This document shows positions 58,001-64,000 of a stretch of DNA of 64,000 nucleotides, piece by piece; position 1 is the stretch's first letter, and every line of letters starts with the position of its first letter. The position numbers and the translations under genes were made by a program. The notes under the pieces were generated by a model. That model saw only the letters and a list, made by a program, of their open reading frames with translations. It did no database searches and had not been told where the DNA came from. The stretch spans positions 23,308,968 to 23,372,967 of the forward strand of contig NC_036456.1 of assembly GCF_002775205.1 (NCBI RefSeq), read 5' to 3'. This DNA comes from Xiphophorus maculatus (Eukaryota; Chordata; Actinopteri; Cyprinodontiformes; Poeciliidae).

Positions 58001-59586
58001 GCGCCCCCACAGGCCAGGAGGGGAACAGGTTTTTCAATTAGTTTGGTTTGTTTGACTCAGTTCGGTGCGAAGGCAAACCGCAGCAGCTGAAAATGTAACA
58101 GATGTTGGTATTTTTGTTTCTAATGAACCGATTCTACTGGACCAGGTGTGAAAACATCCTCAGTTTCTGCATCTTCACTTCTCATTTTTTACCTTCATTT
58201 CCAGTTCTTTCTTTCTTTTAATTTCCTTCCTTCTCTTTCTGTTTTTTCTCTCTTCCACTCCCTCTTGCTTCACATGCTGCCCCCTGCAGGTCTCGTCTGT
58301 CCTGGGGGCAGATGCTGGGCTGCTATGCCCACTCCGGGTTCTCTGTCTCTGGGTTTGACCCGGCAGAATGTCCCTCCGGCCTCCAGAGCCCCTGGATTCA
58401 GATGTGTTTTCACTCCAGAAGACATTTTTACCCAGTGGCCTTCCTCCTGGTGACCTCTCACCTGCTGGTTCTCTGGCTCATATTCAGCTTGGTGATCCTG
58501 CTGGCAAAATACCAGTAAACAAGACTGGGAGCACTGGGAGGCAGGGATTATAATGTTGTTCCAGGTTTGTCCACAATAGGAGAGCATAAATGAGTCCAAA
58601 CTTATTGATTTATTAATGGTTGAAAAAGACGATCTGTGTGTTTTAGGAGAGACGGTTCCAACAGTTAGCTTTAACTTATTAGCATCCTGATGATTTACAG
58701 TATCAGTCGGTTTGATTTTGTTTTACAAAAGCAAGATTGTTTATGAGTTGTTTGTTCAATAGTTTACTGATTTTTCAATTTAATCTAAGATTTATTTGTT
58801 TAGATTTACCAACCGACTTGTCCGAATATTTTTTCTAATTTCTGCTTGTTAATTTATTCACTCTTGGTTATTTTCTTACTGACAGCTTCGTTTGGTTTTT
58901 GATGCTTTTTATGTTGAGTTTTGCTGCCACCAAGTGGCCAAATTGAATTTAATCACTGCAAAAACTAAATTTTACCAAGTATTTTTCATCCAGTTTCTAG
59001 AGCACATATCTCACTACACTTAAAAAAGAGAAGAATTACTTATAAGTAACTTATAAGTAATATACATGAGCTTGTTTTAAGTCAATAAATTCTTAATATT
59101 GCAGAAAAAATACTTGTTGCATCAGCAAATAACAAAACATTTTTACCATATTATAAGTGAAATAATCTGCCAGAGGTTCTAGTTATTTTTCATCAATATT
59201 AATGAATTATTGGCTTTAAAAAAGCTCCTATATATTGTTGAAAAGTTACTTATAAGCTTAGTTTTTTCTTATTTTAACTGTACTAGAACAAAAATACTTG
59301 TTAGTGTCGCCTACAGACAGTTTGCACAGGTAGCCTCTGTTTTTGTAGGACCGTAGATCTAGTCAAAGTAAAATCTTATCTCCCCCAGAGGAGGATGTGT
59401 TTTCAGACAGGATGTTGCTGCCTGATTGCTGATCTGTGTTTCTGTGTTTTCGTTTCGCCGTGCAGAGACGGCTGCAGGACGGAGAACGTCCAGAAGAACA
59501 TCGGCACCAGGAAGTTCGCCTTCAGCAGCGTTCAGCTCCTCACTTTCCCCAAACTCTACAGACCTCCAGACGGCAGCTACGGATAA
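38966..59586 (+). CDS. inpp4b: Inositol polyphosphate 4-phosphatase, probably type II, 22 coding exons
   Basis: Removes the 4-phosphate of PI(3,4)P2 to give PI3P, dampening AKT signalling. Coding exons: 38966-39068, 39536-39583, 39869-39969, 40118-40237, 45713-45792, 49341-49431, 50388-50457, 50527-50674, 50763-50893, 50969-51076, 51235-51343, 51858-52023, 52092-52271, 52724-52868, 53531-53736, 54362-54485, 55065-55191, 55270-55410, 56217-56314, 56734-56831, 57705-57859, 59466-59586. All phases join, giving 889 residues (human INPP4B 924). Residues about 45-165 are a shortened, diverged C2 region. [60 protein letters not shown] and VLFNIGIN are family landmarks. Cys811-Lys-Ser-Ala-Lys-Asp-Arg-Thr818 is the CX5R active site. 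KKRKNVE and ENVQKNI favour the B over the A type, as does the neighbourhood. The N-terminal 50 residues are the weakest part. The intron after 52271 starts with GC. The tail stops at PPDGSYG, lacking the last residues of the mammalian protein. Confidence 0.92.
39770..39848 (+). mobile_element. 3' tail of a LINE next to an inpp4b splice acceptor
   Basis: GTTGTGAAGCGCTTTGG, then GTGCTATATAAATAAACTTT and a short TTGACTTAAC/TTGACTT tail is the characteristic 3' end of fish L2-like LINEs. It ends about 20 bases before the acceptor of inpp4b coding exon 3 (39868). Confidence 0.65.
39972..40042. repeat. (AC)35 microsatellite directly after an inpp4b splice donor
   Basis: About 71 bases of uninterrupted AC, starting at the third base of the intron after coding exon 3 (donor AAG/GTACAC). 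Confidence 0.97.
40242..40286. repeat. (GT)22 microsatellite directly after the next donor
   Basis: The donor of coding exon 4 (TCA/GTAAGT) runs straight into GTGTGT, with a single GGG interruption. Confidence 0.97.
40386..40486. repeat. AC-rich tracts in inpp4b intron 4
   Basis: Two AC runs (about 40386-40413 and 40450-40486) separated by a C-rich stretch; a G10 run followed by a T15 run lies further on, near 40608-40636. Confidence 0.9.
41995..42335. repeat. TIR transposon family B, short copy
   Basis: Left end TTAAAGGTGACCTGTTATG; right end AGAACCTCTTTAA; internal GAAAATGGCTGCAACTAGAT resembles the ATGGCTGCTGG segment of the other copies. Confidence 0.5.
42671..42995. repeat. MITE family A, copy 5
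   Basis: Begins ACACTGCAAAAACACAAAAT; contains TTGTCTAGTTTCTATTGCAA, AGAAGCTTGTTTTAAGTAAA and TTTTTCATCAATATTAAG. The right end is degraded. inpp4b intron 4. Confidence 0.8.
43557..43800. repeat. MITE family A, copy 6, truncated
   Basis: CACTGCAAAATTATAACATT, then TTTTACCAAGTATTTTTGTT, TAGGAGCTTGTTTTAAGTTA; the right half is lost. Confidence 0.7.
46663..47219. repeat. TIR transposon family B, uninterrupted copy
   Basis: Starts CTCTTTAAAGGGGATCTGTT, ends TTCTCACCTTTAAG. Shares TACCTAGCAACC, ACAATGGCTGCTGGAAAA and AACCTGTTCAAGGAAGCATC with 27432-28368 and gives the reference for the nested insertions at 27960 and 50033. Confidence 0.7.
48580..48910 (+). mobile_element. Non-LTR retrotransposon 3' end-like sequence
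   Basis: Ends in TTGAATTTCCCTTTTGTGGG and ACAATAAAGGATATTTTAAT, then CAATTCTATTC, a tail form widespread in fish retroelements. No coding part retained. Confidence 0.5.
49850..50310. repeat. Family B fragment carrying a nested MITE
   Basis: GAAACCACTTGCTGCATTCT, TTTTCAAAGATGTACGG and TTATTTGGATTCAAAGTGAC match 46890-47060; after the MITE, CCCTAAAACATT and AATGATTTTGAAATGTAATG match the next part of that copy. Both family B ends are missing. Confidence 0.65.
50033..50252. repeat. MITE with inverted GTATCAAACTCCAG / CTGGAGTTTGACAC ends
   Basis: About 220 bp, ends inverted over some 40 bases. It lies exactly between two halves of a family B element. The same family, truncated and inverted, is at 541-706. 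Confidence 0.8.
51101..51235 (+). repeat. 29-bp minisatellite made of repeated 3' splice-site sequence
   Basis: Four 29-bp units begin at 51101, 51130, 51159 and 51188, each a pyrimidine tract ending in TTTCCTCCAG followed by G or A. They differ only at that last base. A fifth unit with a 10-base deletion (51217-51235) supplies the presumed acceptor of inpp4b coding exon 11 at 51234. Confidence 0.95.
54665..55001. repeat. MITE family A, copy 7
   Basis: TTGGTTTAGTTTCTAGTGCA near the left; ATATGAGCTTGTTTAATAAA; inverse ACTTAAAACAAGCTCTTATT; right end CTTGGTAGGATTTTTGTG then TTTTTGCAGTGT. Intron of inpp4b, ending 63 bases before coding exon 17. Confidence 0.75.
55500..55680. repeat. Dispersed AAGTAAAAG-type repeat
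   Basis: CATTTTACTCAACAGTAG, AATTACTCAAGTAAAAGC and AACTAGTTACTACCC match the repeat at 38300-38800. Confidence 0.55.
57188..57218. repeat. Short interstitial telomeric repeat
   Basis: About five tandem GGGTTA units, one with an extra G. Intron of inpp4b. Confidence 0.9.
57480..57680. repeat. MITE fragment, 'TTCACACC' family
   Basis: GTTTTGTTTACATTTTGTGA, CCTTCAGTGGTTCTTGGTGC and AGCGCCCCCACAGG match 29266-29570; the ends are missing. Lies 25 bases upstream of the active-site exon. Confidence 0.6.
57705..57859 (+). CDS. inpp4b: inpp4b coding exon 21: active-site exon, last exon common to both C-termini
   Basis: Encodes residues 799-849, reading [12 protein letters not shown], then [16 protein letters not shown] and a helix ending DNMRR. 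The CX5R phosphatase signature is intact: catalytic Cys811, Arg817 and the family-specific Lys812 and Lys815. It ends in phase 2 at a GTGTGCG donor. Two downstream exons (58290 and 59466) both accept this phase. Confidence 0.93.
57919..58156. repeat. MITE, 'TTCACACC' family, short complete copy
   Basis: Left end GGGTGCGTTCACACCAGAAC, right end ACCAGGTGTGAAAACATCC. It lies between the active-site exon and the alternative terminal exon. Confidence 0.7.
58290..58518 (+). CDS. inpp4b: Alternative last exon of inpp4b encoding a transmembrane tail
   Basis: After a pyrimidine-rich acceptor (CCCCTGCAG), the phase-matched frame reads [18 protein letters not shown] and ends [20 protein letters not shown] plus LAKYQ and a TAA at 58516-58518. 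The last 30 or so residues form one strong hydrophobic helix, a tail anchor. Joined to exon 21 it gives a 925-residue protein. Mammalian INPP4A and INPP4B are known to have splice forms with a hydrophobic C-terminus, so this is the fish counterpart (beta form). No canonical AATAAA follows closely. Using it removes the 39-residue standard end, including [19 protein letters not shown]. Confidence 0.85.
58953..59306. repeat. MITE family A, copy 8
   Basis: CACTGCAAAAACTAAATTTT, TACCAAGTATTTTTCATCC, ATGAGCTTGTTTTAAGTCAA, TTTTTCATCAATATTAATGA; right end degraded near ACAAAAATACTTG. It lies between the two alternative last exons of inpp4b. Confidence 0.8.
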
Positions 59587-59752
59587 ACACTTCCTGTTTA
59601 TATTCTTATTTATGCCCAAAGATAGTTTATTTTTCCATGTGAAGTGTGTGTGTTTGCTGGTTAATGCTTGCAGATTGTATTTCTGTGTGAATGAGAACCA
59701 TGTTGGCTGTTGACTGTTTTTATAGGTGTTCGAATTACAAACCTGTTTCTGC

Positions 59753-59758
59753 AATAAA
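59753..59758 (+). terminator. inpp4b: Polyadenylation signal of inpp4b
   Basis: AATAAA, 167 bases after the standard stop codon. Confidence 0.7.
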
Positions 59759-60193
59759 TGACTGAAATCTTGAGTCTCTGATTCCAAACGGTTATTCTGA
59801 CAGTAAATCCACTGAAAGGCCTAAAATTCACTGCTGGGTTGGAGGTATTATGCATTTGTATGATAAATTTCCACAACTCTGATCTTAGAGTGAGAAATTC
59901 TCACAAATAATCTCAGCCTTACACAGGTTGGCCGTTGGACTGTTAGGGACATTTCCCGAATGACGGATTTGTTTCAGGCCGAATTGGTCATGTGGCCAGA
60001 ATGTGTTTTTTTCAATCTACATTTTGTTGACCACACAAACTATATGACATGTCACTTCTAAACAGCAACATCTAATTCATGTAAGTATTATCTCTTATAT
60101 CTCATAATTGTGTATTTGTACTATACCATTCACTTTTACTGGATAAGCATATAGAAACAATAGACAACTTTTGCACAAGGCAATTTAGCAATG

Positions 60194-60199
60194 TTTATT
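60194..60199 (-). terminator. Likely polyadenylation signal of the TRIM gene
   Basis: AATAAA on the minus strand, about 375 bases beyond the stop codon at 60575. Confidence 0.5.
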
Positions 60200-60574
60200 T
60201 GGTAGAAATCTATAAATATAACAAAGTAATTAAAAGTATAAAGCAATAAAAATAAAGTTCTTGTTTCAAAATTATGTTTCCACTTTTGCAATGAGATAAA
60301 AAGCCTCATGTTTGGACTGAATTTTAACTCCAGCCCACCCCTGAATTGAACAACGTCATTTGGTCTGACAAAACAATAACTATAAATGAAATGAGTTCAG
60401 GTGAATCAAAATCAGTGGTAGTCTCCATGGCTGAACAGAAACAGGAAGGGGCAGCACCTAATAAAACTCCAACATCAACAAAACAAACCAGACGACAAAG
60501 TAGCTCCATAGAGACAGCTGATCTCTCAGCAGTGAAGAAATAATGATGGAGAGAAAAGGAACTGAAAATGCCAA

Positions 60575-62221
60575 CTATTTCAGTTTAATAAATTTAGCAG
60601 ACGATTCATCACCTAAAAGCCAAACTCCAGCATATAGAGGCTGAGTGAAACTGGTCTGGACTCTGTGGAGGAGAGTCATGGTTTCAGAGACGCTGTAGAA
60701 ACACAGAATACCTGCTCTGTGATCCAGGTACACTCCTATTCTGGAGGAAACTGGACCTGGTACTGGAGTTAAAATGTGGTTATGACAAAATATGTAACCT
60801 TGTGTGTCACAGCGCAATGACCAAGATTTGTCATTGAATCCAAATCCTCCTGTGCTGCTGATGTTCTTGTATGAAACTGCTACATAGACTTCTCCTGCCC
60901 TCCTTTTCACCTCCCAGTAACAACGTCCAGTCAGACTCTCTCTACTGAGGGCCTGACTACGTCCAGTAAATCTGTCTGGATGATCAGGATAAAACTGTTG
61001 TTGGTTTGTTCTAATTACTTTTCTTTTTCTCTCAGATAGTAACACATTTCTGTGAGCTGTGTTTGGATCCAGAGTGATTTTTTGCGAATATTTTAAGAAT
61101 CCATCTCTGGTCTTAAGTCCAAGTAGTAGAACATCGACCTCAGTGATCTTCAGTTTGATGTTTCTCCATGATTGTTTTAGGACATCCTGCATTATGTCTC
61201 TGAGCTCTGACACAGCTGCTGTCACGTCCTCAAAGTATCTCAGAGGACGGATGTTGATGCTGGATGAGTGTGTAGACTCACTGAGTGCTGGCAGTGAGGG
61301 GTAGTTGAGGAGAAACTGGTTGTGATCCTCTGTGTGTGAGAGCTGCTCCAGCTCAGCGTCTTTCCTCTTCAGCTCAGTGATCTCCTGCTCCAGCTTCTCC
61401 TGAACATCTTTGACTCGACTCACTTCAGTTTCCTGCTGGGATCTGATCTGCTGCTTCACATCAGAGCTTCTTTCCTGGAGGAGACGGATCATCTCAGTGA
61501 AGATCTTCTCACTGTCCTCCACTGCTTTATCAGCAGAGACATTGATGGCCTCCACCTCCTGTTGAAGCAGCTTCACATCTTTCTCTTGGTCCTGGATTCT
61601 CTGATGGATTTGTTGTCGACTCTCCTGGAGCTCCTTCTGCTTCTCAGCTCTTTCTGCTGCAGCTGGGACTGTTTCATGGTCTTTATGTTCATCCATAGTG
61701 CAGAGATAACAGATACACTGCTGATCAGTACGACAGAAGATCTTCATCACCTCATCATGACGAGAGCAGATCCTCTCCTGGAGGTTTTTGGAAGGATTCA
61801 CCAGCTTGTGTTTCTTTAATGGTGGAGCATCATGGTGAGGTTGGAGGTGATCCTCACAGTAGGAAGCTGGACAGGATAAACAGGACTTGACAGCTTTCCT
61901 CTTCCTCCCAGTGCAGACATCACAGGCCACATCTTCAGATCCAACATAGCAGTCAACAGGTGGAACGGCTTTGCGCTTAGTCTTCTTTAGATCCATCACC
62001 ATCTCTGCTAACATGATGTTTTTCTCCAGGACAGGTCTCGGTATGAACTCTTTCCTGCACTGAGGGCAGCTGTATTTTCTCCTCTGATCTTCTCCATCCC
62101 AGTGTGTTTTAATACATTTCATACAGTAGCTGTGTCCACAGGGAATAGTCACCTGATCCTTCAGTAGATCCAAACAGATGGAACAAAAGATTTTCTCTTG
62201 CTGAACTCCTCTCTGAGCCAT
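60575..62221 (-). CDS. TRIM E3 ubiquitin ligase (RING, B-boxes, coiled coil, PRY-SPRY), one coding exon
   Basis: A single 548-codon frame from ATG (62221) to stop. The RING finger has all eight ligands: Cys13, Cys16, Cys28, His30, Cys33, Cys36, Cys52, Cys55. A B-box-type block (CDVC...CLSCPASYCEDHLQPHH, about 100-140) and B-box 2 (CSRHDEVMKIFC...CYLCTMDEHKDH, about 150-185) follow. About 190-300 is a Glu/Gln-rich coiled coil for dimerisation. PRY-SPRY (about 355-548) has the expected LDPNTAH, the LSRESLTGRCYWEV strand, FGFNDKSWSL and YLDHRAG. The build is that of fish TRIM25-like/finTRIM proteins, many of which act in antiviral innate immunity; the substrate is unknown. The lack of introns differs from classical multi-exon TRIM genes and suggests an old retrocopy-derived lineage. 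It shares its PRY-SPRY with the fragment at 3-347. Orthology cannot be settled here. Confidence 0.93.
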   Translation of the reverse strand: MAQRGVQQEKIFCSICLDLLKDQVTIPCGHSYCMKCIKTHWDGEDQRRKYSCPQCRKEFIPRPVLEKNIMLAEMVMDLKKTKRKAVPPVDCYVGSEDVACDVCTGRKRKAVKSCLSCPASYCEDHLQPHHDAPPLKKHKLVNPSKNLQERICSRHDEVMKIFCRTDQQCICYLCTMDEHKDHETVPAAAERAEKQKELQESRQQIHQRIQDQEKDVKLLQQEVEAINVSADKAVEDSEKIFTEMIRLLQERSSDVKQQIRSQQETEVSRVKDVQEKLEQEITELKRKDAELEQLSHTEDHNQFLLNYPSLPALSESTHSSSINIRPLRYFEDVTAAVSELRDIMQDVLKQSWRNIKLKITEVDVLLLGLKTRDGFLKYSQKITLDPNTAHRNVLLSERKRKVIRTNQQQFYPDHPDRFTGRSQALSRESLTGRCYWEVKRRAGEVYVAVSYKNISSTGGFGFNDKSWSLRCDTQGYIFCHNHILTPVPGPVSSRIGVYLDHRAGILCFYSVSETMTLLHRVQTSFTQPLYAGVWLLGDESSAKFIKLK

Positions 62222-62664
62222 TTCTGCTCTCAGTAACGACTTTGAGTTTCTCTTCCTCAGAATAGGAACTGGTTTAAGTTCACATGTAAATATCAGGTAA
62301 ATGCTCTGTCAATGGTCCCACCCATCATGACGTCTACAAAGCAGACGGGGAGGGAACAAAGAAGCTGTTTGAGCTGAACACAGATCTTTAACCCTGAAAT
62401 ATGTTTGAAAAACTGAGTGGAGGTAAAAAGGTTGTTCAGCTTAAGTTGCCATGTTCCAAGGAAACAAACTGTTTTCTTGAGGAAAACAGTTTGTGGACTG
62501 TGGTTGATGTTTTCATCAACCACAGTCAAACAGAACCACATGTGCCACATGCAAATTCTGCAGATGGAGACAACAAATTATGGATCAGAACTTTTTTTCC
62601 AGGTTTATTGGAAACTCTTACCATACTATGTGTATTTCTCTATAATGAGATAGTACAGTGATTT
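62222..62664. promoter_or_regulatory. 5' flank and probable promoter of the TRIM gene
   Basis: Contains a CRE-like ATGACGTCT (62327-62335) and two adjacent perfect hairpins (62465-62527). The first 230 bases or so are partly repeated at 63190-63440, upstream of the broken RING copy. No clear TATA box or interferon-response element seen. Confidence 0.4.
62465..62527. repeat. Two adjacent perfect hairpins
   Basis: CAAACTGTTTTC, loop TTGAG, inverse (62465-62493); two bases on, GACTGTGGTTGATG, loop TTTT, inverse (62496-62527). Arms are 12 and 14 bp with no mismatch. Confidence 0.95.
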
Positions 62665-63124
62665 TGTCATGATTTGAGGTTTTCTGTGTGTTTATTTTAA
62701 GTTTCTGAGTCTCTGAGTCTCCGTATTTTCCTGTCTTCCCCTTGATTGTTTCCAGGTGTGTCTCGTTCCCTGATTACCTCCTGTGTATTTAATGTCACCT
62801 GTGTTGCTGTGTCTTTGTCGGGTCCTTGTCGAATGTGTTGAACTAGTCTTTGTTTGCCGGTGCTACCAGTGTTGAGCCTTTTGTCTTCCACTCAGCTGTG
62901 CTGCCTGGATTTTGGACTTTGGATTGTTTTTGTGCATTATTTTCATGATTAAACACCATAATTCATCTCTACCTGGGTCTACAGCGTCCTGCCTCACCGC
63001 CTCACACCACCACTTATGACAGAAGGACCCGACCAAAAGGAACTACGGTGAGGCATGCTAAAAGGAAAATAACAGCAATATGGACACGGCAAACTGGGAT
63101 GAGTTAAAAAGAAATATTAAGGAC
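62665..63124 (+). mobile_element. LTR and start of the internal part of a truncated LTR retrotransposon
   Basis: 62665-63021 is bounded by TGTCAT and ATGACA, the TG...CA inverted ends of an LTR of about 357 bp. Inside are a TATA-like TGTATTTAATG and an ATTAAA near 62948, as expected of promoter and poly(A) signals. Immediately after comes GAAGGACCCGACCAAAAGG, the conserved start of the internal region in fish Gypsy-like elements, and then a short ATG frame that may be the start of gag. The element stops abruptly near 63124, where TRIM-like sequence begins. No gag-pol or second LTR in the window. Confidence 0.6.
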
Positions 63125-63187
63125 TCTCAGTAAATCCAAACAGATGGAACAAGAGATGTTATCCATCTGAACTCCCCTCTTCTCCAT
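63122..63187 (-). pseudogene. Broken copy of the TRIM start (RING N-terminus only)
   Basis: From an ATG at 63187 the minus strand reads MEKRGVQMDNISCSICLDLL, matching the start of the complete TRIM gene (MAQRGVQQEKIFCSICLDLL). Homology stops after 20 or so codons where LTR-element sequence begins, so only the first two RING cysteines remain. The upstream flank up to about 63440 also matches the 5' flank of the intact gene. It is a dead tandem duplicate with the same orientation. Confidence 0.8.
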
Positions 63188-63440
63188 TTAAGCTCTCAGT
63201 AACAATGACTGTTTTGGTTTTCATTCCCAGCAACAGAAACCTGGCTGGGGTGTAAATATCCGGTTCCTGAAGGGTGTGTCTCTGGTTCCACCCATTATAA
63301 CGTTTGAAAACCAGAGGGGCAGGAATCAAGGCAGCACTTTGACCGAAACTCTGTCTGCCAGCCCTCAAATATGTTTTTATCACTGAATGAATTTAAAACG
63401 GTTGCTAAGCTCAGGTTGAAATGCTCCAGGTTTCATTCCT
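63188..63440. repeat. Duplicate of the TRIM 5' flank
   Basis: AGCTCTCAGTAACAATGACT, GGTTCCACCCATTATAACG, CTCAAATATGTTTTTATCAC and AACGGTTGCTAAGCTCAGGT parallel 62227-62450 of the intact TRIM gene in the same order, with many substitutions. The hairpins at 62465-62527 have no counterpart. Confidence 0.65.
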
Positions 63441-64000
63441 GGTTGAATACAAGTAGAAAACAGAAATTGCAGCTGCGTAGAAAACTGAAAACATCCTGTT
63501 TTTATCTTAGTGTTAACATTAAGCACAGTGAAACAGTATGTACTGTATATGTTGCATGCAAATTCTGCAAATAGAGACAAGAGATTATGGATCAGATATT
63601 GTCTCTCACATCAACTCTAAATTATGATTACTTGCCTAAGCAACAAATCAAATAGCCTTTGATTAATAGTAAATGGAGCTTTGATCAAAAATACTTGATG
63701 TGTAATTGTTGACTTTGACAAAATGTAATGCTTGTTGGATTACCAACCTGTCATGCTATATTGCACAATCTGATGAATAGTTATATGTGTTGGCTAAAGG
63801 ACTCTATAAAAAGTAAAACTGTATCTGAGTTTCCTGCTATTAAGATCATTTATATTTCATTCATTGGAGTTTTAGATTTTATGAACTCTTCACCCGTACT
63901 TCCCATCGTCTTGTACAGAAACCTTCACTATGACTACAGAAAGCTTTTATAGCTGTTAAACACTGAATAACTGTAAACCTGGATGAGACATACGTTCTAT
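63441..64000. other. Right end of window, nothing recognised
   Basis: AT-rich, short open frames only, no known domain or repeat identified. Confidence 0.5.

Larger units (their letters stand above)
59587..60574. other. Convergent 3' UTRs of inpp4b and the TRIM gene
   Basis: About 430 bases separate the inpp4b poly(A) signal (59753) from the AATAAA of the TRIM gene on the minus strand (TTTATT at 60194-60199). Nothing else recognisable. Confidence 0.55.

Noticed and set aside
38966-59586. inpp4a instead of inpp4b
   Set aside because: KKRKNVE...WLAA, ENVQKNI and LSPHWD resemble the B type, and arfip1/fhdc1 are on the same human chromosome arm as INPP4B. Not proven without a tree.
1-64000. CRISPR arrays, operons, bacterial genes, tRNA or rRNA genes
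   Set aside because: None seen; regular repeats here are microsatellites, one minisatellite and transposons.

Overview
The window is vertebrate nuclear DNA, almost certainly from a ray-finned (teleost) fish. It has AT-rich introns with GT-AG boundaries, many short inverted-repeat DNA transposons of fish type, LINE 3' tails, long CA/GT and GGAT microsatellites, and TRIM genes with PRY-SPRY ends of the kind expanded in teleosts. Gene names come from recognising protein families by eye; no database search was possible.

Layout, left to right: (1) 3-347 (+), the last part of a TRIM-type PRY-SPRY gene that starts outside the window. (2) 1903-13565 (-), fhdc1, a formin with FH1 and FH2 domains. All 13 coding exons can be placed and phases join to one 1155-residue frame; a possible non-coding first exon and promoter lie near 21.6-21.8 kb. 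(3) 27230-31810 (-), an arfaptin, most likely arfip1: 7 coding exons, 344 residues. (4) 34.7-59.6 kb (+), an inositol polyphosphate 4-phosphatase, most likely inpp4b. 22 coding exons give an 889-residue protein with a C2 region and the CKSAKDRT active-site motif, plus a second, mutually exclusive terminal exon that would give a membrane-anchored 925-residue form. (5) 60575-62221 (-), a complete intronless-coding TRIM E3 ligase (RING, B-boxes, coiled coil, PRY-SPRY). (6) 62.6-63.4 kb, a truncated LTR element fused to a broken copy of the TRIM 5' end. fhdc1, arfip1 and inpp4b all map to human 4q31, so this looks like a conserved block flanked by TRIM copies.

The genes do not form one pathway but share a membrane and cytoskeleton theme: fhdc1 (actin and microtubules, Golgi and cilia), arfip1 (BAR-domain protein on trans-Golgi membranes) and inpp4b (removes the 4-phosphate from PI(3,4)P2). 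The TRIM genes belong to a family active in ubiquitination and innate immunity.

I found no bacterial-type system, CRISPR array or tRNA/rRNA gene. The most interesting signals are in inpp4b: alternative soluble versus transmembrane C-termini; an in-frame exon flanked by complementary CA and GT repeats; a 29-bp minisatellite that has multiplied a 3' splice site; and a GC-AG intron. Others are a MITE family with about eight copies in the introns, nested transposon insertions, several perfect snap-back hairpins, and the TRIM/LTR junction. Intron and intergenic stretches with no recognisable gene are described in their own entries.
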